Shown in pieces: positions 1-12,829 of a stretch of 64,000 bases of DNA. The stretch's first letter is position 1. The number at the start of each line of letters is the position of its first letter. Both the position numbers and the translations under genes were made by a program. The stretch comes from Adineta vaga (Eukaryota; Rotifera): the NCBI GenBank assembly GCA_021613535.1, contig CP075497.1:1922001-1986000 (forward strand), given 5' to 3'. The notes beneath the pieces were generated by a model. The model did not search any database, was not told the DNA's origin, and saw only the letters and a program-made list of their open reading frames with translations.

Positions 1-76
1 AAAAATACATACACTCATAAAAGAAACAAGATAAAAACCTGAGAAAAACAAAATTTAGTCACTTAAAGTCAATCTT

Positions 77-1515
77 TCATATTTTCTGTATTTTTCCTGC
101 ATCTTTTTTCGTTAAATCATCTCCAACAATGTCATCATCACTGTTATTAATCATCAATAATTTTCTTATTGCTTGTAAAGCATTATTGACTTGCTGTTGA
201 CTTCCTTGAACATTCACCATTCGTTTTCGTCGATCACCATTTTCATCATTCATATCACTAATATTAACAATTGCACCAGTTTCACGTTGTAATTGTTGAA
301 TTCGTTCACCTTTTGGTCCTAGCAAAGCTCCTGCTTGCATATCGGTAATAGGAAGTGTTTGACGAATTGAAACTGGCATAAGAACACGATCAAAATGTTG
401 TTGAGACGAAGATGATGGAATTGGATTGTTTGAAAGTTGAAAATAATTTGTAGATTGAGGAGGAAATAAAGGATTTTGTTTCGTAGTTTCATCGTTGATT
501 GATACAGGATTGACTAGTGGAATATCTGAATAGCCATAATAGAGATGAATTTTTGTTCGATTATAATTAATTGGAATGTATGGAATGAATGAAACTGGTA
601 TAACTAAAAACAAAAGTATTCTTATATTTTGAATCGTTCTAACAAAAAATGAATTAAATTGATCAATGGTCAACATTCATTTTTTTTCTTATTTCAAAGA
701 ATATTACCTTGTTGACAACAAATTGTATAGATTTCTTCTAAACATAACATCAGCTTGACAGCATCTTTACAAATAATTCGAACAACTCGTTCACTTGATT
801 GTGGACAACATTCTTGAGCTGGTTGAAGTAAAAGAAGATCATAATCCATTCTCATTCGTTGGGCTTGCATACCAATTGATGGTAAATATGTTTGATCAAT
901 TAATATACGAACTTCTTCATCATTACCTAATAGTTCACTAAGTAAATCAAATGGACAAACAAGAATACATTCAGCTGTTTGACAATCAATTCTTGTAATT
1001 AAATCATTATAAAAGAAGACATCAGATACATATCGATCATGTGGAACAAGTAATCGACACTTTGTATTTGATTTATTGAATGAACGAAGATGTTGTCGTT
1101 GAGGATTTGATAATTTTAATAATTGTAAATCACCTTCGAGTTGACTAGCTCGATCAAAATCAAATGTAAATTCAGCATTACGTAGAGTATTTAAACTGGA
1201 TTCGATATGTGAGAAAGAATGATCAATTGTATCTTGTTCATTCAAAAGATTAATTATTGTCGAACGAAAACGATTTAATTGTTCATAAGCATTGTTTAAT
1301 TCTGAAAGAGATGTTTCATGTGCTGTATTTATTTGATCTAACATTTGTGAACGCCATTGACGTAATGTTTGACGACATGTATCATAACTTGAATCAAGTA
1401 GAGAGAGAGAATCAAGTTGAGTACGAGCTGTTTGAGTACGTGATAGAAGAGTTGAACGACGTTTTTCAAGTAATTCTTCAGGTGTTAATTGTTTAAATTC
1501 GTTCAATGAAGTCAT
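77..1515 (-). CDS. hnRNP K/PCBP-like KH protein with N-terminal coiled coil (copy 1)
   Basis: This is probably an RNA-binding protein of about 444 residues in two exons (1515-708 and 603-77); the intron runs from a GTAATA donor to a TTTTTAG acceptor and keeps the frame. Residues 1-130 form a polar coiled coil. Around residues 205-265 a KH2-like segment carries an ECCPQSSERVV stretch that closely resembles KH2 of hnRNP K, but its GxxG loop is lost. The C-terminal KH domain is intact, with GALLGPKGERIQQL followed by the expected beta strand and helix. Known hnRNP K/PCBP proteins bind C-rich RNA or DNA and lack an N-terminal coiled coil, so this architecture is unusual. A diverged paralog lies at 12830-14673. 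The start is the first ATG, just after short non-coding DNA. Family assignment is good; cellular role is inferred. Confidence 0.8.
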
Positions 1516-3894
1516 AGTAAAAAAAGAATCTATAATAAAACAAAATGTTCAAATGATATTTAGCATCTTCAGATAGTATAAGGTAATAAGGGATAAAAAT
1601 ATGTCTATAATTAAATATAATCTACAAATTCGTTTCTTGTTTACATAACTTCTTACTGTAACTATTGATGTGTGAAGGATTCTTGAATTGCACACATATA
1701 TTATTCAATCTGATATTTTCATAAATAACTAAACTAACTAAAAATGTTCCATAAGCATCATTGATTTGATTAAGTATGTGCGAATACGGTTATTGAAGTT
1801 TTTATCGCCATCTATCATTAAAAAGAATGATCTTTCCTTTACAACGTAAGATAATTTTATTATGATACAATACGAAGAAACCGTCATGCTGTGAAATCCC
1901 TAGAAAATTGGCTAGTTAAATGAATAGTCTTAACTGTGTGATTGTATTTTTTGCTGAGCTATGTCTTATTTTAAGCAATTACATTGATCATAACATTGTA
2001 AAAGATTTCTTGTTAACAAGAGTTATCATGTACTTCACTCTATACAAAATAAGTTTGATTCGTGGATTCTTTCTATGTACTTTATAGTTTTGACACCAAC
2101 TATGAATCATTTTTGACTGAGACATCAGACATTATTTCTGTTTGATTTTTTACAATTCTCCAAAATTTTGTCTCTTTATCGAATCAAGCAAACTATAGAT
2201 ATCTCTATTAAAAATGTTGATAGTTTTCTTAATTAATGAGATGGAACAAATGAGAAGAGTTGTGGAGCGAGATACCGAGATGTTTACTTCGTCATTTATC
2301 TAATAGTCGAGAAAATTTTTAAAGAATTCATAGCAACTCACAGAAGAAAAAGTTCAGAACTGTATGTTTAAGTCTTCGAAGAAAATATCGATTGTCGGTA
2401 CCAACGGAAAGAACAAAAAAAGTGTTAAAAAAATTTTCCCATTTTGAAACATTTCTTTCTCTTTAACATAAATATGAAAACAAGTAAAAGAGATAGACAG
2501 ACATTGATTATTCTCAAAGAAAAAAAAACGCAAAACAGTTTTTCTTCATCATTGAATAGAAGAACATGTCGACAACTGCTGGAAATATCGATTCCGGATT
2601 GTGTGGATAACTAAATGATGATATTGATAAATAAAAAGAACCATCAAATGGTATTAATGCTGGATCAAATAATTGAAATAAAACATTTATTCGTGTATTT
2701 AATCAGTTTATGAAAAAAAGAAAATTTTCTTTTTATTGTCGTATAATATACAAACACATTCATCAAATGCTGTTATTTATTGGTAGGTCAAAATTTGAAC
2801 AGAAATCTATTTAATTTCCGAAAGTTACTTCAAATAAAGTGTTCCACAGTGGTTTTTGAGGTCCTCAATACCTAATGAGTGGATTTCCTGACCATCGTTT
2901 TTTTGCATGTGACCTTTGATGCTAACAAAGATAGACAAACACACACAGCCTATCCATGTTCGCATCTCAACTTGTAATTGGATTTTGAAAAAAACGTTTT
3001 CTTGACGTTTGGTCCACCATTCACACACACCCACACCCTCAAGATGGTTTTTCAACCTTTAAGGACGTTTTGACGACAATGTACTTTTGACCCGACTCTC
3101 GATTTTCAAACTTTAAGATTGTTCTGAAGGCAATGTTATTTTGATCTTTGACCTGCCACAAACAAACAAACCTTTTATAGTTTTTTTTCGTATCTTCCTC
3201 TCTTCAGTTGAGGAAACAATTATACTTATCAGCCCAATCCAGATGTTAATTTATCAATTGCAACACCTTCAATTTATTCCACATCATTATCTCCTGTCTT
3301 CGTGATTTTCATCGAAATTATTTTAGTAATAAATGTTCTATCTTTCAAAGTTTATTGATTGAATACAAAACATTGTCTTAAAATCTCTCGCTTTTGTTTT
3401 AATAATGAATAAGAACAAAATAAACATCTTCCTTATCTCCTATTCATCCTTCAATGAATAAATGAGAAATTTATTGAGCTGATTCTTTTCCATAAAATCA
3501 CACAAAATAGAAACAAAAAATATATTCATCGTATTCGAAAAGTAAGCATACATCAAATTCCCAAAAAAGAACAAAACAAGAAGAAAATGATTTTCTGTCT
3601 AAAAATATTATACAAATCACAGGTATGTATATGTGTCCAAAAAAGAATAACTCGTATTTATACTTATAATATATTCGATCAATAATTTGATAATTATAAA
3701 ACAAGAGAGATAGAGAGAAAGAAATAAAGTCTGATCAAAGTTAGTTAAAAGCGCAGCAAACAGTATGAAAACAAAAATAGAATAAGAAAAACTCACGGGC
3801 TGGCAAGAAAAGCGAGCACAAAAAGAAGAGGTTTACTAGATTTACTGAGGACGATATCTACAAACTATCCTTAGTCATTAGACACCGGAATTCT
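1516..3894. other. 2.4 kb without a convincing gene
   Basis: The stretch lies between two minus-strand genes. The reading frames inside it are short and lack exon-like joins. It holds CA-rich runs near 2938-2950 and 3022-3040 and an imperfect tandem repeat at 3049-3152. The part next to 1515 should contain the promoter of the KH gene. Nothing else was recognised. Confidence 0.5.
3049..3152. repeat. Imperfect tandem repeat, two ~50-bp copies
   Basis: Copy 1 (about 3049-3092) and copy 2 (about 3103-3152) share the order TTTTCAAnCTTTAAG, GTTnTGA, GnCAATGT, TTTTGA, with substitutions and a short insertion. This looks like an old duplication in non-coding DNA and may be a remnant of a mobile element. 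Confidence 0.4.
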
Positions 3895-3899
3895 TTATT
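3894..3899 (-). terminator. AATAAA polyadenylation signal overlapping the stop codon
   Basis: On the minus strand the last codon CAA, the stop TAA and the following AG read CAATAAAG, so the stop codon lies inside the polyadenylation hexamer. The 3' UTR would be only about 10-25 nt. The same layout appears at 29941 and 27056. Confidence 0.6.
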
Positions 3900-6437
3900 G
3901 AACAAGATTTTCTTCCATCTTAACATTATCAGTCGCCTACAAACAAAAAATGAAACTAATATTCATTGGTATAAACTTTTCAAATAAAATCTCACTTGAA
4001 AATCACTATCATTAATATTTTCATCCATACCTACCATTGCTGATGGAGGTGTGGTACTTGATAACCATCTATCAACTTTTTCTGTACAATCATAACTCGA
4101 CGATCGAGTTAATAATGGTAACATACTACTATTTGCTCCGGTTGTTTGTTGTAAATGTGCATCGTTTCTAATCGAACGATAACCTTCGTCAGATATTTGT
4201 CGTTCGATTTGAGCAATTTGAATTGTTAATGGAGGGAGATAGGATGGTAATTCTTCAACAGTTGTTAAATGAACAGTGGATAACGATTGCTGTTCAGTCT
4301 TTGAATGACTATGATGAGAAGATGAAGGAGATGAAGATGAAACAACGGTTTTTTTATCATCCGATGATGAAGATGAACGTGCTTCAGGAATATTTGTTAG
4401 TTGTGGAAGAACAGATGTTAAATCTTTTGAAAAACTTGTTGTTTCAATTATTGATGATGCTTCGGAATAAGTATCTAATGCTGAATCTTGAATATCATCA
4501 TCATCGTCATCATTTTCTTCAAAAATTTCACTCCGTTGTTCATCGAGTGATGAAGATAAATCTTCTTGATCTCGTTGTAATAATTCTTTCAAATAGGATT
4601 CAACACTTTGTTCCATTAATTGAAGAGCTTTTACAGTTGGTGATAATTCATATTCAAACATTGGCATAAAAGGAAGAGTATCTGAATTATCCGTAGATGT
4701 ACGAACTTCATCATATAAATAGATCATCTGTGATGAATGTTTCATACCGAAATTCTTAACAATAGGAAAAAAAAACAAGAAACTTCTATTTGAGAAGAAT
4801 TTCAAAATATAAATAAATACTTTTTTATTTTTCTTATTTTTCTTTCCATGAAATCCGTGTTGTTTTTGTTGTTGTTGTTTCTTTTTCGTAATACCTGCGT
4901 ATTTATCAACAATATCTGCAGGTAATTCTTTTTTATATTCAACTGAATTTTCTTGATGATACGGTGAACGGATAATTTCATTCGTTGTCGTTGATTGAAG
5001 ATTTAATGGAGTGAAAGTTCGTGGTAATTTCATAGCAATAGCAATCGTTGATTGATTTATTGATGTTGTTAGTTTTCGAGATGAAGTCTTATCATCGTTT
5101 TGTTCATCCATATATGATGAAAGAATTGTTTGTTCTTCCACAGGTGTAAGTGGATAATATAGTGGAGAAAGTAAGTCAGTTGTTGGAGTGGAACAAGGTG
5201 AATTAGTAAGAAATATATGATGTTCAGACATTTTTTCATAAAAATATTTGAGTAATAGACGAATTTTTTCCAATTGATCTTGACATTGTTGTTTTTCATG
5301 TTCGAGACTAAAAACAAATGATGAAATAATTTGAATTTAAATGAGAACTTTCTGATTTACTTGTCCTGTTCGAGAGATGCTAATGATTGAACAGGAGCAA
5401 GAGATATTCGACATCGTTGTTTTTTTAAATTCATTGATGTGAAAACTTGTTCACGTTCCGAACGTAAACTTTCAATTTCTGAAAAGAATTTCATGTTATC
5501 GTTTTCTTTTCTTCGAACGTTTCTTTACTTTGTTCAATTTCAGGTAATCGAGTCGCACTATCATATAATAATTGTTTGATTTCTGTTTGTTTACGTGTTT
5601 TTGCATTGAGAATTTCAACGAATTTCTAAAGAAAAACAAGCGAATAGATGTTCTTCGTTTTTCGAATTGTTTTACTTCTCGTTTATTTCGAGCAGCTGTT
5701 TGAATATCTTCAGCTTCGTGAAGTCTTTGATTGTATTCATCTAGTTTTCTAAATTAAACATTCGTTGTGAATAGAAAGATAAAGAAATTTATTAAAACTT
5801 ACTGTAATTGAGGTAAACATTCGACAATTGAATTGATTTTTCCTTGTGCTAGATCTCGATAGACGGAATTTTTACCTGGTTTTTCTAGTTCTTCTTCATA
5901 ACGTCTAAAGAAGATATCAAAGAAAATGTCGATTTATAATAATATGAAGAGAAACGTACTGTTTATCTTGAAGAGCGATTTGTAAATTTGTATAACGAAC
6001 TCGAGAATTTGAACGAAGAATAGCTATTTGAGCATTCTAAATATCAATATAAACGAATAAGTTATTTGATAATAGAAAATAAACAAATTCTTTATACTAA
6101 AGTTTTTTTAATCGATGTCTGAGCGTTGATTTCTTTATTAATTTCAGCAATTTCATGAGTACGATTTGTGATATCATTATGTAAGAATTCTATATCGTGT
6201 GTTAATTTTTCCACATTATATTTGGTCTAAAAACAAAACGAATCATTCGTTGTTTATTTCGTATAGAATTTCTTACTTTCTCTCGTGTTAATTCATGAAG
6301 TTTTGATTTAATTGCAAATAAACGACGATTATTTGCATCATTAGTTGAATTATTCTGCGAACTACTAAAAGCAAATCTGTATAATCATCATGTTATCTTT
6401 CTTCTCACCTGGTTTGTCGTTCGTCTTCGTCACTCAT
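3895..6437 (-). CDS. Coiled-coil protein with disordered acidic/Ser-rich C-terminal half
   Basis: The family is not recognised. About ten exons joined by 40-60 nt introns encode roughly 690 residues. The start is the ATG at 6437 (protein begins MSDEDERQTR); the first donor is CAG|GTGAG at 6409/6408. The N-terminal half is a nearly continuous charged coiled coil. The C-terminal half is low-complexity, with Lys/Gln-rich, Asp-rich and Ser-rich tracts. One intron (about 4765-4822) stays open in frame and could be misread as coding. The last exon follows a TTTGTAG acceptor and ends in a TAA that overlaps an AATAAA signal. It is divergently arranged with the FHAD1-like gene at 7355. Coiled coils like this occur in centrosomal, ciliary and trafficking proteins, but nothing here decides between them. 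Confidence 0.7.
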
Positions 6438-7354
6438 TATAATAATAATTTCTTCTCCTTATTAATTCGAATTAAACATAGACAAAACTAGTCATTTAGC
6501 ATATTTTCTTTCTTTTTTTGTTCTTTCCAATTGATTGTAATATATTTAAAAAGATTTGTGTGAACGTAATTATCTTCTACACGATAACCAAGAAAGATAA
6601 GGAAGAGAATATTCTCTCCGAATCGATCTAAAAGGAAAAACTATTACGTCTTTTGAAAAACGAAACTAATCGGCATGAAAGTACACAGTTATGTAGTAAA
6701 AACATCGAGGTAACAGGTAAGACGTGGCACGATATACAGTCAAAACAAAACGAAATATAAAAAAGAAAACGAGAGAGAGAAAAAGAAAAGAATAAAAAAA
6801 AACCTGTTTGTTATCGATATTCTAGGTCAACAAGTGTTTCATAATAAGACTTGTGATAAACCAATACAGTTTTTTGAATTAACCTCATTCAATGAGAAGT
6901 CTTGGGAAAAAACTGTATTGTTTAACAAACTTAATGTGAAAGTCTTTGAAAGGTATAATTACAATTATTAATGAATATGAAACATCGAGCGCCATCTATA
7001 ATTAAGTAAGAATAGGTTGAGAATCTTTATTTCAATTTACTTTTTCAATGTTTTCTGAGAGAATTTAAAATATTTTATTTGATTTTATTCGAAAAAAACA
7101 TCAGATTACTAGGCAACAAAAATATACTTGAACTAAAATGGTTGTCCGATCAAGCAAACAAATCAACAGACTTCATGTTACCGATATAACCAGCTCCCGG
7201 CAACCTATTTCTCATCGTATTCACACATAGACATTTGAGAAGAGGATATTGATCAAATTACTTTCTAAAAATCTTTGTTATTCTCAATTCTTCACAAATA
7301 AAAACATCAAATTTTACTTCGTCCTTCATATAGCATCGAGTCATTTTCAATATA
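6438..7354. other. Divergent intergenic region
   Basis: It separates the start of the minus-strand coiled-coil gene (6437) from the start of the plus-strand FHAD1-like gene (7355) and should hold both promoters. It contains GA-rich runs around 6770-6800 and the hairpin at 6862-6920. No gene was recognised. Confidence 0.5.
6862..6920. repeat. Perfect 14-bp inverted repeat (hairpin)
   Basis: The arms CAATACAGTTTTTT (6862-6875) and AAAAAACTGTATTG (6907-6920) are perfectly complementary. With one bulge the pairing extends outward by several bases (TGATAAAC against the complement of TTTAACA). The loop holds a second small stem, CTCATT-C-AATGAG. It could be a folded RNA, a miRNA-type precursor or a remnant MITE. 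Confidence 0.5.
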
Positions 7355-10300
7355 ATGAAAGGTTATTTGTTCAGTCAAGATGGTTCCTATGCATTTCCTC
7401 TCGGTCCAAAAGTGACAACAATTGGACGAGAAAATTGTGATATTAGTATTAATGTAAGATTTTTTTTCGTTCAATTGAAAATAAATTCAATTTAATCATA
7501 TTTTCCCTAGAGTCCAAGTGTGGATAATCAACATGCATTATTAGAATATGACAATGAACAACATTGTTTTGTTTTAAAAGATCTCAATTCATCTTCAGGT
7601 ACATATGTACATGATTGTCGTGTTCAAAATGCAGCAGTAAGATTAGCTGATGGAGATTTTTTACGATTTGGTTTCAATGGTTTACCATTGGAATTTCGAG
7701 TTGAGCAACCACAACAACAGCAACAAGTATTTTTATATTTTATTATTTCGAAAAAAAAAAACAAATTTGATTATTACTTTAAAAAATAGAGTACAATGCC
7801 ATCCATCTATCAACGACAAGCAGGAGCAAATCATATTCATGTCATTACTCAAACAATTCCATCACGAAGATCTAATAGTAGTACAACACAATATCCACAA
7901 CAAATTGATGTACAACAAAATCCAGGTTTTTCTCTCAGGTATAAATTTCTTGATGTTCTATTCCACATCAATTAGAATTTTCATTCTAGAACTCGTCCAT
8001 CAAGTGCAGGAGCAAAGAAACCACCTACTTTTCTACCACCACCACCACCTACTCAAACTTCTAATCCTCTTCGTGATTCTCAGATTCATCGTAAGTAATT
8101 ATCATTGACCTTTATCTTTTATCGATTGTTCTTCAGCTATAACAAATGCTTGGACATTAACAAATACTTCAAATCCAAATCGAAGTCTAATCAATGGAAG
8201 TTTTTGCGGTGAAGTTGATATAACAGGTCAAGATAATACAGAAATCATCAATCGTGTTGATCAACTTGAAAAAGAAATTAAAGGACGTGATGGACATATT
8301 CGTGAATTGACGAATAAAGTAAAATAAGAACTGAATCTCAATAATGAATTTATTATTATTTTGTCTTAGGTTCGAACATTAGAACCATTAAGTTCAACAG
8401 TTACGAATGAAGTTCATTCCTTAAAAGTTGAATTAGATAAAGTTAAACGAGAAAAACAAATGGCATCTAATTCAGTTTCAACTCTTCGACGTGATTTACA
8501 ATCGAAAGTAAATCTTCTTGTTTTTTTTCAAAAGAAAAATTTCATTTTTCTATATTATTTTGTAAAATAGGAATCAGATTTAGCAAAATTAAGTCGAGAA
8601 ATTGAAGAAATTAAAAATGATAGTCGTGAGAAAGATGCTCGATTTCAAGAATTACAATCAAAAGTAAATCAATAGATCAATCTTATCTTATTTTGAATTC
8701 ATTTTTAGTTTAATCTTCATCGAAATCGAACTCGTACTGAAGCCGATCGGTCCAATAAAGAAAGAGAAGAAGTAAATTATCTTTCTCCTTCTTCTTCTGA
8801 TTTTCAATTTTATTCTTTCTTTAGAAACTTCAATTAGCTGAAAGACAAATCAATGAATTAAACGAAAGTATCAATCGATTAAAATCTCAATTACAAGATA
8901 CAGAAAAACAATTATTAAAAGCAACTCAAAATGAACAAAAGTTAAAACAAGAATATGAACAAACACGTGAACAACTTGTTCAACTTCAACAAAGTGAAAC
9001 AACACTCAAATCAGATCTTGCAAATTCTCAACGCAAAGTATTATAAAATTTTCTTTAGAAAATATTCTTCAAAATCTTTTTGTTTTATTCTTCAAAGCTT
9101 AATCAATCATATGCAGATATTTGGCTATGTTTTTCTAATGAAGAATATAATGAAGATCAACATAATATTATTGAACAAATTCAACAACTTCAACAACAAT
9201 TAGATCAAGCAAAAAATGAAATTGACCATCAAAGAAATATACACTTAACCACAAATGACCAGTTTAAAACATCATTCGAAAAACTTATTCAATTATTTGT
9301 AAGTTGATAAAGATCTTTGCTCTTTTCTTACATCAAAGATTAACTTTACAATTGTCTCTGATTGTTTAGACAAATGCAATCCAAGGAGAAACAACAGTAG
9401 ATGTTCTTTCTCAAGCACAACAAGAAATAAATGATGCTGATAATGATGATGATGAAAATGTTCTTGGTATGTTTAAAAGAGTAGCAATCATTGTGATCGA
9501 TACTCACTTGAAACTTCTTTCTCAAATGACTAACTTAACTACTCAACAAAGTGATCATGAACAAAATCTAAGTAAGAATATTGAAAAATCGAATTTTGCC
9601 ATACTTATCAATACAATTGTAGTATCAATTCGTCAACAATGTGAAGAACTTGAACGTGAAAAACGGAAGTTTTCTCTTGAAGAAGAATCACGTGAACAAA
9701 CATTTCAATTAAAATTAGAACAAGTTGCTGCTGAAAAAGAGTATGAAGACAAACTATGAAGTGAAAATTTAATTCATATATTTTTTTTTCTATCAATTTC
9801 AGTGCATTTTGGCAACAACGTCTTAATGAAGAATATGATCGTCTTCGTGAACAAATAAATCAATTACAAACAGATTATGATGAACAATCACGTTCGTTTG
9901 CTTTTCAACTTCAAACAGTAAAAATTGAACATGATGAATATGTCGAGGTATTTCGAAAAGAAACAAAATCTTCAGGAAGATTATTGTTCTTTGTTTTCTA
10001 GAAATCGAATATTCTTCAATTGGAATCTACTCAAAAAGTCGATGAATTAACAACAAGATTACAAGAATGTCAACAAGAATTAACAGAAACAGTAAATATT
10101 TCCTTGTTTTTTTATTCATTCATAATTGAATTCTTTTAGAGAGAACGATTGAATGAATTAAATCAAATGAATGAAAGAGGAACACAAGATATAAATGAAT
10201 TAGAAAAAGCGAAAAATGATGCGATTGAAGATTTGAAGTAAATTTGTTTAAAACAAAATCATTCAGGTTTTTTTCTATTATTGCAAATTTTAGTGGACAA

Positions 10301-12656
10301 ATTCAAGTTTTTAAAGATCAAGTACGACAATTTTCCATAACAATTGTACAATTGGAAAAGAATTTCGGAGAAGAACAAGAAAAACGCATTCGATTAGAAT
10401 CAGATCTTGAAAATTTAAATAAAAATAGTAAGAACAGTCACTTATCTTTAGCTTAAAATGTATTTTATCAGTTAAAGATCTTTATTTAAGTATAAAAAAT
10501 AATCAGAACTTTCAAAACATTTTCATCTTACCTTAAAAGAAAATTATTCTGTTGTTTTGATTAAAAAATCGTTGCTAAGTTATTGAATAAATATGAAAAT
10601 CTATTTTCTTTTCTTTTCAGCTAATAATTCTTCAACAACATCACCTGTTGAAAATATAATTCCTGTCATTCCTGTTTTTACCGCACCCGTTACTGATCTT
10701 AGGTTTGGCTTCTTCATTTTCTTTCATCTCTTTCATTTCTTATTGTTTAGTTATGAATTATTTGCTTATAAATCACGTGTACAAGAACAAGAACAAATAA
10801 TCATTTCATTACGACGAGATTTAACTGGAATGACAGCTCGTTTATCCGATGTTCAAGGCGAATTGAGTGATAAACAAAAGCAAGCATTGGAAAAAAGTGA
10901 ATCAACAATTCGTGAACAAACAAAAGAATTAAATGAAACACGATTAAAACTATCTAAATTAAGTGATATTGTTGATAAACAAACAACACAAATTGAAACA
11001 TTACAATCTGATTTAACGTAAATGAATTTCTTGTTCATATTTCTGGGAATAATAATTGTTGCTTTGAATAGAAAATCCAAGATCTTAGCTGATCAATATC
11101 AATTATTAGTTGATCAACGTCAAGCTGATATTCAACGTCTAACAAAATCACTTGAACAGAAAGATTTAGTTGTTCAACAAGTAGAAAAAACAACTCAAGA
11201 TGAAGTAAAATTTTTCCTAAAAAACGGTTTCACTTCTGATCCGATAGATTTTAGGGTCGAATAACACATGAATTAGTTGCCATTGGCGCTCAATGTAAAG
11301 GTGAACGACATGAACAAACTATTGGTCGACAACGTGAAGCTTTGAATGAATTACGTGCTCGTATTAAATCTCTCGAACAATTAAGACCCGTAAATTCATC
11401 GTATGAGAAAGTTTTACAACAAGTTGTTGTTCTCAAACGTGAACTAGCAGAATTACGTGCACGACAAGCTTTACCAACTGATATTCCATATTTAACTACA
11501 CCATCAGGAACAAATTCTGTACATCAACAATCACAAAGACATTCATCAACAACAAATAATTCAGAACAATATTCTGAAGCACAAAAAATTGTTGAAGAAA
11601 GAGCAGCACATGCTGAAACAATGAATTCATTACAATCATGTGATGATTTAGTAAATAAAAACAAATAACATCGAAAGATTTCAATTTGTATTTAATTTCT
11701 TCTTTTAGCATAATGGTTTTGCTCGAAGATTGATTCAAATTCTTGATATTGATGATGATAGTCTATCGAATGTTGCTCCGATTGCTACACTCACAACAGC
11801 TGATCGTTATGTTGCTTTACAACAACGACAACGAATAACTGAAATATTAATTCAAAAAATTGAAGTAAATAAATTGAAATTGTTGAATAAAGAATATTTT
11901 TCTAATGTTTTTAGATGTTACGAGAACGTTTAACACGAAAAGAAGAATTATTACGTGATTATGAAAAAGATTTAGGAAAATTACGTCAAGCTGAAATTTT
12001 ATTACGTGAAAAAAATGTTTTATTACAAGATCTTGAAGTAATTTCAATTTGATAATAATATCATTGATCAAAATTTGATTTAATTTTAGACGAATAAACG
12101 AACTAAAGATGATGAAGCTTTATTTCTTCGAAATACTCTTCGAGAAACACAAGATACTTTAAATCAAGAAAAACGTATTAATTCATCAATTAAACTCGGT
12201 CGAGTAAGTCAAATTCTTCGAATAAACTAAGAAGAATTATTGTTGTTGATTTCTTCATTCTATTTTAGAATATTGATCAACCTCAATCGAATGAATTGAT
12301 TCGTCGTAGTGGTGGATCAACAGCTACACTTCACCATCATTGTCCACCTGATACATCATCCAAAGTTCAAACAGTGAAACGTGGTTTAAATCAAAAAATA
12401 GCTCGCAAAGATTATGAAATTACAACTTTAAAACAAGTTTGTTCTTTTTCTTCAATATTTATCTAAACTAAAGACGAATCATTTCTCTTCTTCTTCTTCT
12501 TCTTCTTCTTTTAGGAATTGAATGAAGCATTAGATACACTTTCGGAACAATCACATAAAGTTCGTCAACTTGAATTACAATCAAAAGTAAAAGAAATCAG
12601 TAAAAGTTTCGTTCAGTTAATAAAAAAAATTATTGTTTTAGGATGGAAATAATTGA
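7355..12656 (+). CDS. FHAD1: FHA domain plus long coiled coil, FHAD1-like
   Basis: More than 20 short exons encode roughly 1,300 residues. The start ATG at 7355 opens directly into an FHA domain (residues 1 to about 100): MKGYLFSQDG, then TIGRENCDIS, the SPSVDNQHALLEY strand after the first intron, LNSSSGTYVHDCRVQN, and DGDFLRFG. The GR, S, and SxxGTYV positions used for phosphothreonine binding are present. The order and wording match vertebrate FHAD1. A proline/Gln-rich linker follows, then an almost uninterrupted coiled coil to the C-terminus. The last exon (12642-12656) adds only DGNN before TGA. FHA domains read phosphothreonine; FHAD1 itself is poorly characterised. It is convergent with the KH gene at 12830. 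Some internal exon limits, especially near 9470-9600, are uncertain. Confidence 0.85.
12486..12512 (+). repeat. (TCT)n microsatellite in an intron
   Basis: About eight TCT units form the polypyrimidine tract just before the TTTTAG acceptor of one of the last FHAD1 introns. Length changes here could affect splicing. Confidence 0.7.
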
Positions 12657-12829
12657 ATATAATGAAATTCATTGGAAAAATTTACGTTTTTTATTCTCTC
12701 TTTGCGTGTGTGATTGTGTGTGTGTTTCGTAGAAGCAATAAATGAACAAAAACAAAAAACATAGAAATATTCATTTTTTCGAGAAAAAAACAAGAAGAAG
12801 AAGAAAAAACACAAATGTTTTGTTGAAAA

